Shown here: in pieces, positions 43,606 through 52,773 of the stretch
Numbering within the stretch: the first letter of the stretch is position 1
Layout: each line of letters opens with the position of its first letter
Assembly: GCF_025685685.1 (NCBI RefSeq)
Contig: NZ_JAGSYH010000005.1
Span: 620,001-684,000 of the forward strand
Reading direction: 5' to 3'
Source of the DNA: Acidicapsa dinghuensis
Lineage (GTDB): Bacteria; Acidobacteriota; Terriglobia; Terriglobales; Acidobacteriaceae
Length of the DNA stretch: 64,000 nt
Notes under the pieces: model-generated
What the model was told of the DNA's origin: nothing
The model's input: only the letters and a program-made list of their open reading frames with translations
The model's database searches: none
Made by a program: the position numbers and the translations under genes

Positions 43606-43911
43606 CGTATTTGCCAGGAGGCTGTGCGCTGCGTCTGCTTTTCTACTATCTGCGAAAACTGATTGGCTTAGCCAATACCCGCTGAAGGGCTATTTTGACT
43701 GACCACTTCGTCAGTTTGTCACTAAACTGCAAGGATTGCTTCGAGAGCGAAACCTGTTGAAAAGGAAATGAAATTCCTGCAAAATTGAGGCAATAGCCAA
43801 GTGGGCACGATAAAGCATCAGTCCCACATGGGTCCACCCACTAGACCACCTGTACGATGGTGGCGCTTTCACTTTAAGTAACAAGCAGTACAAGCTTTTG
43901 GAGGAATTGAC
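43606..43911. other. Non-coding interval of 306 bases before the second receptor
   Basis: The interval contains two short inverted repeats (43662-43676, ATTGGC-tta-GCCAAT; and 43698-43715, ACTGAC/GTCAGT). A possible -35 TTGACT overlaps the second. No open frame or terminator is visible. The ribosome-binding site GGAGGAATT stands directly before the GTG start of the receptor gene. Confidence 0.5.
43662..43715. promoter_or_regulatory. Paired inverted repeats upstream of the second receptor
   Basis: ATTGGCTTAGCCAAT at 43662-43676 has 6-bp arms and a 3-base spacer. A second repeat, ACTGAC at 43698-43703 and GTCAGT at 43710-43715, follows. They lie about 200 bases upstream of the receptor start, where operators could be. 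No regulator is known. Confidence 0.35.
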
Positions 43912-46900
43912 GTGAAACGATTCCCTTTGGGAGTGATGCTTCTCTGCATCCTCACCACTTGCAGTCTCGCCTTTGGCCAGGCGAGCACCTCACTTCGCGG
44001 TACGGTGAAAGATCCGAGCGGAGCTCTGATTCCGAACGCAACCGTCACCATTGCCGATAATGCAAACGGCAAGACCCTCACGTCTGTTACGAATCAGGAG
44101 GGAATCTATCAGTTTCCGCAGATTCCTCCCGCGAAGTATGTGATCACCGTAACGGCTCAGGGGCTTGGGACACAATCGAAGTCGGCAGAACTGCTTGTAG
44201 ATCAGCCCGCGACCATCGATTTCAGTTTGTCCATTCAATCGAGTGCAGTGACCGTTGACGTCTCGGCCAGTGCACAGACCCTCAATACCACCGACGCGAC
44301 TCTCGGTGATTCGGTCGGGAATGAGACCATCCAGGCGCTCCCGATGGAGGGCCGCGATCCGATTTCTCTACTCACGCTTCAGCCAGGGGTACTGTATCTC
44401 GGAAATCCAGCCGAGAACGATACCGAAGATAGCCGCAGCGGATCGGTGAATGGCAGCCGTTCCGATCAGGGCAATATCACCCTCGACGGCATGGACGACA
44501 ACGATCAGGTTAATGGCACGGCGTTCACTGGAGTGTTGCGCTCCACACTCGATTCAACCGAGGAGTTTCGTGTTACCACTTCCAATGGAAATGCAAACTC
44601 AGGCCGCAGCTCGGGCGCTCAGGTTGCCTTGGTCACCAAGACCGGTACCAATAAGCTGCACGGTGCTCTTTACGAATACTACCGGCCAACTAATACCGTC
44701 GCGAATGAGTGGTTTAACAAGTACGAGCAATTGACCCTTGGCGAGCCCAACACGCCGCAGAAATATGTTCTGAACACCTTCGGCGGGGCGCTCGGCGGTC
44801 CGATCAAGAAAGACAAGCTATTCTTCTTCTTTAACTACGAGGGCAAGCGTCAGGCGGTGGATGATGTCATTACCCGTACGCTGCCAACCCAGCAGTTTTA
44901 TAGCGGTGCACTCGGATATCAGGACGTCAATGGCAACACGCAGATTCTGAGCGCTGCCCAGGTAGCGAATCTGGATGCCGGTTGCGCGCCGGCGAACGCA
45001 GGTTCCCAGTCCAGCACAAATCCTTATCCGTACAATGCTCCCTGCGGTCCTAATCCGAATGTGATCGCATACTATCAGCCGCTTGCAGCAGCCGGAATTT
45101 ACGGTACCTCTCCAACCGCGGGTGATGGAATCAATAACGCTGGCTATACCTTTGCCTCGCCGGCTCCGGTTACCTTTAACACCAGCATTGGCAAGATCGA
45201 CTACGACCTGACCCCTAAGCAGCACATCTTCTTTCGCGGCAACCTTCAGAAAGACACTGGCAACCTGCAAACCGGCTTCAGCTCCTGCGCCGGAACCATT
45301 GCCGCTACAAGCTGCGGTCTGGAAAATCTTCCCGGTCAGGCCAACGCCTCCACTTCGGAGGACAACACAAAGGGCTTTGCTGTCGGTCACACCTGGACAA
45401 TCAGCCCGAATCTGGTAAACGATGCTCGTTACGCCTACATCCGTCAGGGATTCTCAACCCGCGGTGTCGGCTCAGGACAGGGAGACTGGGTTGTCTTCCG
45501 CTTCATCGATCAGCCGTCCTCTCATGCACTGTCGGAAATCGTCAGCGTGCCCGTGAACAACATCGTCGATAACCTCACCTGGACGAAGGGACGACATACC
45601 CTGAGCTTCGGAGGCAATTGGCGCGGCATTACCAACAATCGCGGCACAGATTCCAATTCCTACTCGACCGCCAGTTCCAACCCATACTGGCTGGCCAATG
45701 CTCCGCCAGCGCCTCCCGATCTTGGCTCGGGTTTCGCGAACAGCTACGAAATCGCTTACGACACCCTCATCGGAGCTGTGCCCTCCACGACTGCGCAGTT
45801 TAACTACGACGTAACCGATCCAACCAGTGGCACGTTATTCCCGGATGGCACCTTTATCACGCGCCATTTCCGCGCAAATGAGTTCGAGTATTACGCGCAG
45901 GATTCATGGCAGATCAAGCCGAATCTCACCGTGACCTTTGGCGTACGTCACTCCATTCTGCAGGCTCCATATGAGACACATGGGCAGCAGGTTTCTCCTA
46001 CGGTCGACACCCACGACTGGTTCGTCCAAAGAGGACAAGCCGCCAGCTCTGGCCAGGTCTTCGAAGACGCGCTGGAGTTCCAGCCCAGCGGCAAAGAAAA
46101 TCACGCGCCTGGATACTGGGCCAAGCAGAAGGCCAATTTTGCTCCTCGCTTAGCCGCTGTTTATTCGCCTAACCCGCGTACGACGGTTCGCGCCGGCGCC
46201 GGTATGTACTTCGATCACTTCGGCCAGGGCATCGTCAATTCCTTCGATCAACAGGGGTCGTTTGGGTTGACGACCTCTATCGAGGGCCCTGCCGGAGAAT
46301 ACACTCCGCAGAACTCTCCTCGGTTTACCGGAGGGCATGATATTCCGCCATTGGCCGGAAGCTGTGCTCTGAACTCAACGATTCCGTATCCGTATGCTCC
46401 TCCATCTGGCTCTACTTGTGGTTTTGCCATTACCTGGGGCATCGACAATCACCTGAAGACGCCTTATTCATACGGACTGGATTTCTCCATTCAGCATGAA
46501 TTTCCCGGAGGCTGGTTGTTTGAGGAAGCATACGTAGGCCGTCTGGGACGGCATCTGATGCAGCAGCTTGATCTTGCAGAGCCTGTTAATTTTGTCGATC
46601 CCAACGGGGGCGGCGACTATTTCTCCGCAGCAAGCCAGCTTTCCAAATTGGTCGATGCCAACGGTCAGAATGGCTGCGCGAATGTTCCGGCAATCCCCTA
46701 CTTCGAGCATGTCTTCAGCTACATGGCAGGCTTCAATCCAGCCGTTGAGTCCGATGGAGTTACACCCAACCCATGTCCCACGCCAAACGCCTCGGCAACT
46801 CAGGCGGTATACACCTATGAGTGGGCCCCCAACCGCATGGGAGCCGGCGAAACTACGGCGCTGGCCAATCTCGACGAGTACTGCTACAACGGCACATTCG

Positions 46901-47778
46901 GCGTCAACTACAACTGCCCGGCCACCTCGCGCTTCTGGCAGCAGCAGTTTTCGTCTCTCTATGCCTGGTCGTCCATTGGCAACAGTTCTTACAACGCATT
47001 GCAGTTCACATTACGTCATCCATCGAGTCATGGCCTCACCGTCGATGTGAGTTATACGCTCTCCAAGTCGCTTGATATGGGCTCGGGTGCGGAGCGCTCC
47101 AACGAATATTCGAATGACTCCTACGGCGGAAATGATGGCATTCAGAACTCCTGGAATCCCAAGCTCAATAAAGCCGTAGCTGACTTCGACACGCGCAACC
47201 TCGTGACGGCTGATCTGGTTTATGTGTTGCCTGTAGGCCGCGGCAAAGCGCTACTGGGTGATAGCAACCGTCTGATAGACGCAGTTGTGGGCGGCTGGCA
47301 GTTCTCCGGTTTGTACCGCTGGGCCAGCGGGTTGCCGTTCTCTCTGACTTCTCCGGGATGGCAGACCAACTGGCAGTTGGAAGGGTACAGTGTGGTGACG
47401 GCTCCTGTTCAAACGCACAAGCACTTGCTGGATGGAGTGCCGCAGGTCTTCGCAGGAAACAGCGCTGCCGCAATCAACACTGGGGTTGCAACAGGCAGTC
47501 CCATCCGCTTGCCGTATCCAGGTGAAGCTGGCGAGCGCAATAACTTCCGCGGGGATGGTTACTTTGATATCGATTCAGCATTGGCCAAAACCTGGGCATT
47601 GCATGAAGAGATGCGCCTCAAATTTGCGGCTGAAGTGTACAACGTGGGCAACAATGTCCGCTTTGACGTAAGCCCTCTCAACCTCAGCAGTGGTTTGACC
47701 TCCGGTACACTCGGAAATTATCAGGGTGTACTCACAACCTACCGTCGCATGCAGTTCGGTCTGCGTTTCGACTTCTAA
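43912..47778 (+). CDS. Oar-type TonB-dependent outer-membrane receptor
   Basis: A protein of 1,288 residues starting at GTG. A signal peptide (MKRFPLGVMLLCILTTCSLA) precedes the carboxypeptidase-regulatory-like domain (residues 24-110, with GTVKDPSGALIPNATVTI). The plug then begins, with LPMEGRDPISLLTLQPGV, and the C-terminal barrel ends RRMQFGLRFDF. It is a paralogue of the receptor at 10.5 kb. It lies downstream of the transglutaminase gene after a 306-base gap with its own ribosome-binding site, and is followed by an S9 peptidase; the substrate may be a peptide or oligosaccharide. There is no adjacent TonB or SusD gene. Confidence 0.9.
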   Translation: MKRFPLGVMLLCILTTCSLAFGQASTSLRGTVKDPSGALIPNATVTIADNANGKTLTSVTNQEGIYQFPQIPPAKYVITVTAQGLGTQSKSAELLVDQPATIDFSLSIQSSAVTVDVSASAQTLNTTDATLGDSVGNETIQALPMEGRDPISLLTLQPGVLYLGNPAENDTEDSRSGSVNGSRSDQGNITLDGMDDNDQVNGTAFTGVLRSTLDSTEEFRVTTSNGNANSGRSSGAQVALVTKTGTNKLHGALYEYYRPTNTVANEWFNKYEQLTLGEPNTPQKYVLNTFGGALGGPIKKDKLFFFFNYEGKRQAVDDVITRTLPTQQFYSGALGYQDVNGNTQILSAAQVANLDAGCAPANAGSQSSTNPYPYNAPCGPNPNVIAYYQPLAAAGIYGTSPTAGDGINNAGYTFASPAPVTFNTSIGKIDYDLTPKQHIFFRGNLQKDTGNLQTGFSSCAGTIAATSCGLENLPGQANASTSEDNTKGFAVGHTWTISPNLVNDARYAYIRQGFSTRGVGSGQGDWVVFRFIDQPSSHALSEIVSVPVNNIVDNLTWTKGRHTLSFGGNWRGITNNRGTDSNSYSTASSNPYWLANAPPAPPDLGSGFANSYEIAYDTLIGAVPSTTAQFNYDVTDPTSGTLFPDGTFITRHFRANEFEYYAQDSWQIKPNLTVTFGVRHSILQAPYETHGQQVSPTVDTHDWFVQRGQAASSGQVFEDALEFQPSGKENHAPGYWAKQKANFAPRLAAVYSPNPRTTVRAGAGMYFDHFGQGIVNSFDQQGSFGLTTSIEGPAGEYTPQNSPRFTGGHDIPPLAGSCALNSTIPYPYAPPSGSTCGFAITWGIDNHLKTPYSYGLDFSIQHEFPGGWLFEEAYVGRLGRHLMQQLDLAEPVNFVDPNGGGDYFSAASQLSKLVDANGQNGCANVPAIPYFEHVFSYMAGFNPAVESDGVTPNPCPTPNASATQAVYTYEWAPNRMGAGETTALANLDEYCYNGTFGVNYNCPATSRFWQQQFSSLYAWSSIGNSSYNALQFTLRHPSSHGLTVDVSYTLSKSLDMGSGAERSNEYSNDSYGGNDGIQNSWNPKLNKAVADFDTRNLVTADLVYVLPVGRGKALLGDSNRLIDAVVGGWQFSGLYRWASGLPFSLTSPGWQTNWQLEGYSVVTAPVQTHKHLLDGVPQVFAGNSAAAINTGVATGSPIRLPYPGEAGERNNFRGDGYFDIDSALAKTWALHEEMRLKFAAEVYNVGNNVRFDVSPLNLSSGLTSGTLGNYQGVLTTYRRMQFGLRFDF

Positions 47779-47797
47779 CTTTGTTGCGTACTTTGTC

Positions 47798-47838
47798 AAC
47801 GCCGGAGGAGCTGTGGCTCCTTCGGCGTTTTTGTTTTG
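47798..47838 (+). terminator. Intrinsic terminator after the second receptor gene
   Basis: A 14-bp stem with one G-T pair, AACGCCGGAGGAGC / GCTCCTTCGGCGTT, loop TGTG, then TTTGTTTT. It lies 19 bases after the stop codon. Confidence 0.92.
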
Positions 47839-47946
47839 ACAGCCTTTGATTTTGCAATTTACGTCAAAACACAGCCCATCCCGTTCTCATGATGGACAAT
47901 GGTGCAAGGCGTTTCTCACTTCTTTTGGAAGGACACATCTTCGCGC

Positions 47947-50139
47947 ATGAAGCGCATTGCAGGCTCTTCTCTTTGCTCTCGTTTGGTATTCGCGTTTCTC
48001 ATCATTGCTGCCCTTCACTCGATTCCGTCCAAGGCCCAGGTAAATCTACCGCCCATCACACTCGACGAATACCTCAACACCACCGATATCACTGGCGCGC
48101 GCATCTCGCCCGATGGTTCCGCGGCCGTCATCGGAACCGAGTCTCCAGACTGGAAGAACAATAATTTTAGACACGCTCTTTGGCTTTGGACCACCCGCGA
48201 TGGCCTGCGCCCGCTCACGCAATCCGGCAGCGATGATGATGCTCAATGGAGCCCTGATGGCAAGTGGATCGCCTTTCTTTCGGACCGTTCTTTGAGCGGC
48301 GGAGATGGCCGAGACGATGGGAGCGAAGGCAGCGGGGACGCTGGTCCGCGTTCAGCAACCGGCCAGCGCGACGCGCACTCCGACGACAAGACGACCCGAA
48401 TCTGGCTCATTTCACCTGCCGGTGGAGAAGCACAGCCGCTTTTCCGCGAGAATCTTGATGTGCATGCCTTTGCCTGGTCCTCTGATGGAAAAACGATCTA
48501 CTTTTCCGTCACGGCTCCGCTCACGCATGAGCAGGAAGAAACAAAAAAAGAGGAGTGGAAGGACGTCATTCGCTGGCGCGAGCAGGAGCGCGGAGATTTG
48601 CTCTTATCGCTTCCCGTTGCAATTTCTCTCGCCAACGCCTCGGCTCTGTCGCCTGCCCACGTATCCGGTGAGTCCTCTAAAACCGGTCAGTCGAAAAAAG
48701 ATGAGCCCCGCTTACCGCAAGGTGCGCAGACCCTCTCCACAACCCGGCTTGCCATTCAGGAAATTGCCCCTTCGCCTGACGGCGCCAACGTTGCTTTCCT
48801 GACCCAGTCGGTAAGCCATCGGATGGAAGATCCCGCCGATATAGAAATCTTCGAGGTTCCCACAAATGGCGGTGCAACTCGCCAGATCACCCACAATCAG
48901 GCTCTCGAAGCCGGCCTCAAATGGTCCTCAGACAGCCAATCCATCTATTTCGTCGTGCACGCCGCCGGCGGATCGCTCGAGGGCAGCTATCGCGACGTGG
49001 AGGGCAGGCTCTATCGCCTGAATCTCACAGATGGCAAAATCGAGCGTCTCGGTGCCGATTTCACCGGCTCTCTCGAAGACTTTGAGCTCCTGCCCAGCGG
49101 ACAACTCATCGCTCTCGGTCTCAAAGGCACGGAGCAGCAGATCTACCAGATCGACGGAGCAAAAACGACAAAACTGCCAGGCATCGCAGGCAGCTACGCC
49201 GGATTCTCGGCGCCAAAAAACGGCACTGCGCTTCTGGTGCGCCAGTCCTCGATCAACCATCCAGGCCAGGTATATCTAGCCACCGACGCACTGCATCCAG
49301 ATCAGGCTACCCAGCTTACGCATTTCAACCCAATCTTTGCTCAACGCGCCCAGCCCGAATGGCGGACCTACACCTGGAAGTCCAAAGACGGCACACCGGC
49401 CGAAGGAGTCCTGATCTTTCCTCCAGGACAAAAGGACGCGAAACACCTGCGCATGCTCACGTTTATCCATGGCGGCCCGGCCGATGCCGATGGTAATCGT
49501 TTCGGAGCCGACTGGTATGACTGGGCCACGCTTGCCGCTTCTCACGGCTGGCTCGTCTTCCGTCCTAACTATCGCGGCTCATCCGGATACGGCGACGACT
49601 TCATGCTCCAGATCGCGCCACATCTGGTCTCAAAGCCCGGCGAAGACATTCTCGCCGGAGTCGATGCGTTGGTAAAAGACGGCTATGCCGATCCTGACAA
49701 ACTCGCCATCGGCGGATACAGCTATGGCGGTTATATGACCAACTGGCTCATCACCGAGACCACACGCTTCAAAGCCGCCGTAACCGGCGCCGGAGCCGTA
49801 GAGCATGCCGCTAACTGGGGCAACGACGACGTCACCTGGGACGACGCCTGGTATCTCAACGGCAAACCGTGGGAAACCCCCGAACTATACCAGTCCGAGG
49901 CCGCACTCTTCCGCATGAATCGCGTCAAGACACCTACGCACATCGTGCAAGGCAACGCAGATGTTCGTGTCAGCTACCTTGAGGGGGTCACATTGGAACG
50001 CGCCTTAGAGCAACTTGGCATTCCTCATAGCTTCCTCGTATTCCCAGGAGAAGGGCATAGTCTTGCCAACAATCCCTGGCATGGTTACATAAAATTGCGC
50101 GAAGAACTCAAATGGCTCGATAAGTATGATCCCCAATAG
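47947..50139 (+). CDS. S9 family prolyl oligopeptidase-type peptidase
   Basis: A 730-residue exported serine peptidase. A signal peptide (MKRIAGSSLCSRLVFAFLII, cleavage near SKAQ) is followed by an N-terminal beta-propeller with a low-complexity acidic insert (GDGRDDGSEGSGDAG). The C-terminal alpha/beta-hydrolase contains the nucleophile elbow GGYSYGGYM, the Asp in IVQGNADVRV and the His in GEGHSLANNPW. This is the S9C/acylaminoacyl-peptidase type. ATG 47947 is chosen for the signal peptide; an upstream ATG at 47899 is also possible. It may process peptides for the neighbouring receptor. Confidence 0.92.
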   Translation: MKRIAGSSLCSRLVFAFLIIAALHSIPSKAQVNLPPITLDEYLNTTDITGARISPDGSAAVIGTESPDWKNNNFRHALWLWTTRDGLRPLTQSGSDDDAQWSPDGKWIAFLSDRSLSGGDGRDDGSEGSGDAGPRSATGQRDAHSDDKTTRIWLISPAGGEAQPLFRENLDVHAFAWSSDGKTIYFSVTAPLTHEQEETKKEEWKDVIRWREQERGDLLLSLPVAISLANASALSPAHVSGESSKTGQSKKDEPRLPQGAQTLSTTRLAIQEIAPSPDGANVAFLTQSVSHRMEDPADIEIFEVPTNGGATRQITHNQALEAGLKWSSDSQSIYFVVHAAGGSLEGSYRDVEGRLYRLNLTDGKIERLGADFTGSLEDFELLPSGQLIALGLKGTEQQIYQIDGAKTTKLPGIAGSYAGFSAPKNGTALLVRQSSINHPGQVYLATDALHPDQATQLTHFNPIFAQRAQPEWRTYTWKSKDGTPAEGVLIFPPGQKDAKHLRMLTFIHGGPADADGNRFGADWYDWATLAASHGWLVFRPNYRGSSGYGDDFMLQIAPHLVSKPGEDILAGVDALVKDGYADPDKLAIGGYSYGGYMTNWLITETTRFKAAVTGAGAVEHAANWGNDDVTWDDAWYLNGKPWETPELYQSEAALFRMNRVKTPTHIVQGNADVRVSYLEGVTLERALEQLGIPHSFLVFPGEGHSLANNPWHGYIKLREELKWLDKYDPQ

Positions 50140-50172
50140 AGTCGAATAACCCGTTAATCTGATTAGAGAAAG

Positions 50173-50208
50173 CCGCGCCAGCCACAGGCGCGGTCTGAAA
50201 ACCGCGCC
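50173..50208 (+). other. Mutually exclusive hairpins between S9 peptidase and permease genes
   Basis: Three segments, CCGCGCC (50173-50179), GGCGCGG (50187-50193) and CCGCGCC (50202-50208), can pair as 1:2 or 2:3. The pair 2:3 can extend to 8 bp with loop CTGAAA. This is the layout of an attenuator, though no T-tract follows. Confidence 0.4.
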
Positions 50209-50297
50209 GTTCACTGAAACTTGGATGAGGCAGCGGGGAAGTCTGAGCAGTTTTTGGGAAGCGGCTCTTCGCTCGCTGCATCCAACGGTATGACCGC

Positions 50298-51629
50298 ATG
50301 ATCGAGACGGAACAGGAACGCGTCGTAAGTCAGGAAGAACGGCTGGCCGCCCAGCGCCGGGCGCAGTCTGAGGCGCATCAGGATTCGTTTCGCCGCACCC
50401 TGCTCAGCGCTCGCCGCACCATCAAGTTCAGCGAGACCATGCGGCTGGCGATCGACAGCTTTCGCGCCAGCAAAGGCCGCTTCGCGCTCACCGCACTCGG
50501 AATGGTCATCGGTTCCGCTTCTGTAATTCTCGTTGTCACCATCGGTATGACCGGCCGCGACTATGCCCTTGGGCTCATCGAAAAAATTGGCACCAACATG
50601 GTCGAGGTCGAATATGCAGGCGGTGGCGCAACCGGGACTGAGAGCGCCGTTTACAACGATTACCTCACACGCGATGACGAGCGTGCGGTCGATACCCAGG
50701 TACCGAGCATCATGTTCTCGTCTCCAGTACTGGAAACGCATGACCGCATCAGCTTTGGTGGCGGCGTCGTCAAGGATACCCTCGTACTCGGCGTTGAACC
50801 GGCTTACAAAAATGTACGCAACCTCATTGTCACGCAAGGCCGCTTCTTCGATGACAACGACGCAGCTGCCCACATCAAATGCGCTGTCGTTACTCTTCCA
50901 TTCGCCCACGAGATGTTCGGCAGTGCCGACGCGGCCGTGGGACAGAACTTCCAGATCAGCGGCATTCCGTTCACCATCATCGGCACATTCAGAGAGAGCG
51001 TTGACGATTTCGGCCAGTCTGAATTGACTGATAACACGATTCTTATTCCGTACTCAGTCGCTCGCTACTTCACCGGAACCGATAACGTAAAGCAGATTTA
51101 TTTCTCACTGCGCAGCATGGCCGATGTTCCCGATGCTTCCAAGTCCATCCTCCAGATCGTCAAAAGCCGCCACAAGCCCAACTCGGTCTACAAAACGACC
51201 GATCTGAAGGAGCTCCTGACTACGGCAGCCCTCATCGCCAACGGCCTCACCGCCGTGCTTATTGCCGTAGCCATGGTGACTCTTGCCGTAGGCGGCGTCG
51301 GCATCATGAACATCATGCTCGCCAATGTCCGTTCCCGCATCCGCGAGATCGGCATCCGTAAAGCGCTTGGAGCCACCTCCCGTGAGATCCGCCTGCAGTT
51401 TTTAACGGAAGCCATCATGATCTCGCTTGCCGGAGGAATTGTCGGTACCATCCTGGGTCTGACGCTCCCGCTCTCCGTCCGTCTTTTTACGGACTACGCA
51501 ATTCCCATTTCACCCTGGTCTATCATCGCGGCGCTCGGCGTCTCGCTTATCGTCGGTGTCATCTTCGGCACGGTCCCCGCTACCCGCGCTGCGCAGATGG
51601 ACCCGGTAGAATCGCTCAAGTATGAGTGA
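50298..51629 (+). CDS. MacB-like ABC transporter permease
   Basis: A 443-residue permease of the MacB/FtsX type. A soluble N-terminal region (about residues 1-55) is followed by the first membrane segment (FALTALGMVIGSASVILVVT), a periplasmic MacB_PCD domain (about 80-290), and three C-terminal segments with AVGGVGIMNIMLANVRSRIREIGIRKALGA and LTLPLSVRLFTDYAIPISPWSII. This is the four-TM arrangement. The MacB ATP-binding domain is missing, and no ATPase gene is adjacent, so it must use a partner encoded elsewhere. A 53-codon gene starts within its last eight bases. Confidence 0.9.
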   Translation: MIETEQERVVSQEERLAAQRRAQSEAHQDSFRRTLLSARRTIKFSETMRLAIDSFRASKGRFALTALGMVIGSASVILVVTIGMTGRDYALGLIEKIGTNMVEVEYAGGGATGTESAVYNDYLTRDDERAVDTQVPSIMFSSPVLETHDRISFGGGVVKDTLVLGVEPAYKNVRNLIVTQGRFFDDNDAAAHIKCAVVTLPFAHEMFGSADAAVGQNFQISGIPFTIIGTFRESVDDFGQSELTDNTILIPYSVARYFTGTDNVKQIYFSLRSMADVPDASKSILQIVKSRHKPNSVYKTTDLKELLTTAALIANGLTAVLIAVAMVTLAVGGVGIMNIMLANVRSRIREIGIRKALGATSREIRLQFLTEAIMISLAGGIVGTILGLTLPLSVRLFTDYAIPISPWSIIAALGVSLIVGVIFGTVPATRAAQMDPVESLKYE

Positions 51630-51783
51630 TTCATCCACGCCTCGCGGTCAGGACCGGGAATCTGAGGAAGATCCGTCTAAAGGTCCAAACCTGCTACTCA
51701 TCTACGCGCTGCTTGTATTGGGCTTACTAATCGCCGGAGCCGTAGCCGCCATGATTGTCTGGCCTTTTTATATCCGGCGCTAA
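51622..51783 (+). CDS. Small membrane protein overlapping the permease gene
   Basis: A 53-residue protein that starts eight bases before the end of the permease gene (ATGAGTGA). The N-terminal half is hydrophilic and acidic (MSDSSTPRGQDRESEEDPSK) and the C-terminal half is a single hydrophobic helix (NLLLIYALLVLGLLIAGAVA) ending WPFYIRR. The overlap and the orientation suggest translational coupling to the permease and a role as its small partner. No homologue family is known to me. Confidence 0.7.
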   Translation: MSDSSTPRGQDRESEEDPSKGPNLLLIYALLVLGLLIAGAVAAMIVWPFYIRR

Positions 51784-51787
51784 TGTC

Positions 51788-51839
51788 AGGTACATTGCTT
51801 CTCTAGTTCCAGGTAAGGCGTATACTGAAAAAGGTAAGG
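51788..51839 (+). promoter_or_regulatory. Phased AGGTA repeats in the vapBC leader
   Basis: AGGTA occurs at 51788, 51811 and 51832, 23 and 21 bases apart; the last two extend to AGGTAAGG. A -10-like TATACT (51821) is between them, and the last repeat overlaps the ribosome-binding site. Such repeats could be where the antitoxin binds its own promoter. Confidence 0.4.
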
Positions 51840-51847
51840 AGTGCCGT

Positions 51848-52162
51848 ATGGCGTCTATTCCCAAACCGGTTCCATCCAAAGCCGTCAGAGCCAAGATCAC
51901 TAGCAAAGGTCAGATCACGATTCCTGTTGAGATCCGCCGTTCTCTCGGAGCTGGACCGGGGGATGTGCTGGTGTTTGAGCCTAGTGGCGATGGTATTCGC
52001 TTGGTGCGGCAGGTAGACGAAGACCGCTTCGAGCGGATGCGTGGCATCGGCGTCGGAATTCCAGAGATGGATGAGAGCGTCGACGGCATCGTTCGTTACC
52101 TCCGTGAGATGCGCGGCCATGACGAAATAGATGACCAGATTTTTGGCACGGACCGTAGATGA
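51848..52162 (+). CDS. vapB: AbrB/MazE/SpoVT-type antitoxin
   Basis: A 104-residue DNA-binding antitoxin. The swapped-hairpin AbrB domain is at residues 12-55: RAKITSKGQITIPVEIRRSL, GAGPGDVLVFEPSGDGIRLVRQV. The C-terminal part (residues 60-104, MDESVDGIVRYLREMRG) would bind the toxin. The start at 51848 is preceded by GTAAGGAG. It overlaps the downstream toxin gene by four bases, so the pair is translated together, as in VapBC modules. It likely represses its own operon through the upstream repeats. Confidence 0.9.
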   Translation: MASIPKPVPSKAVRAKITSKGQITIPVEIRRSLGAGPGDVLVFEPSGDGIRLVRQVDEDRFERMRGIGVGIPEMDESVDGIVRYLREMRGHDEIDDQIFGTDRR

Positions 52163-52578
52163 CCGCACTTGATACGAATATGCTGATCGCCCTGCGCAGT
52201 ACAGACAGGTTAGCAAGTCAATTGGCTGCTGACGCTCTCAGGAACGCTGCCTTGCAAGGACCGCTATCCATCTGTGGAGCGGTATTTGCGGAAATGCTTG
52301 GACTCCCGGGCAGAAGCAGCAAAGAGCTGATCGATTGGTTTGATGAGCTTGAGATCAGTATCGAGTGGAAATTCGATTCCGCGGATTGGCAATTGGCTGG
52401 AGAAGCATATCAGGGGTACGTCAGCCGAAGGCGAGCGAGCGGAGGCGGATTGCCTCGTCGCATTGTCACCGACTTCCTTATCGGCGCACACGCGTCTTTG
52501 CGCGGCTACTCGCTTTTGACTGCGGATCAGCGCCTGTACGGAGCCGCCTTTCCGGGACTCCGGATCGTTTCACTTTGA
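52159..52578 (+). CDS. vapC: PIN-domain ribonuclease toxin, VapC-like
   Basis: A 139-residue PIN protein. The acidic metal-binding residues are visible: Asp5 in ALDTN, Glu45 in FAEML, Asp105 in TDFLIGAHA, and Asp123 in TADQRLY. VapC toxins cut tRNA or rRNA, and the antitoxin is just upstream. The stop overlaps the end of the convergent Trm112-like gene by nine bases. All acidic residues are present, so it should be active. Confidence 0.92.
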   Translation: MTALDTNMLIALRSTDRLASQLAADALRNAALQGPLSICGAVFAEMLGLPGRSSKELIDWFDELEISIEWKFDSADWQLAGEAYQGYVSRRRASGGGLPRRIVTDFLIGAHASLRGYSLLTADQRLYGAAFPGLRIVSL

Positions 52579-52767
52579 AGCAGCCCGCTCCACAATCAGT
52601 ACCGGAATGCCATCTTCTAACGGATATTTCCGTCCGCAAGCTATGCAGGAGATTCGCAAAGTGTCAGGCTCCGGATGGAGACTTCCCCGGCACACCGGAC
52701 ATACAAGCAGTTCCAAAACCCGCTCATCCCAATCCGAGTTCAGTATTTCGGCCTTTTGATTGTCCAT
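52570..52767 (-). CDS. Trm112 family protein
   Basis: A 65-residue zinc-binding protein of the Trm112/YcaR type. It has CPVC and CIAC zinc pairs (LVCPVCRGSLHPEPDTL ... SCIACGRKYPLEDGIPVL) and ends in a Pro-Val-Leu stretch typical of the family. Bacterial Trm112-like proteins are partners of methyltransferases or act in lipid A/peptidoglycan contexts; which one is not known here. It starts six bases after the plsX stop, so it is the last gene of the plsX operon. Confidence 0.9.
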   Translation of the reverse strand: MDNQKAEILNSDWDERVLELLVCPVCRGSLHPEPDTLRISCIACGRKYPLEDGIPVLIVERAASK

Positions 52768-52773
52768 GAAGAG

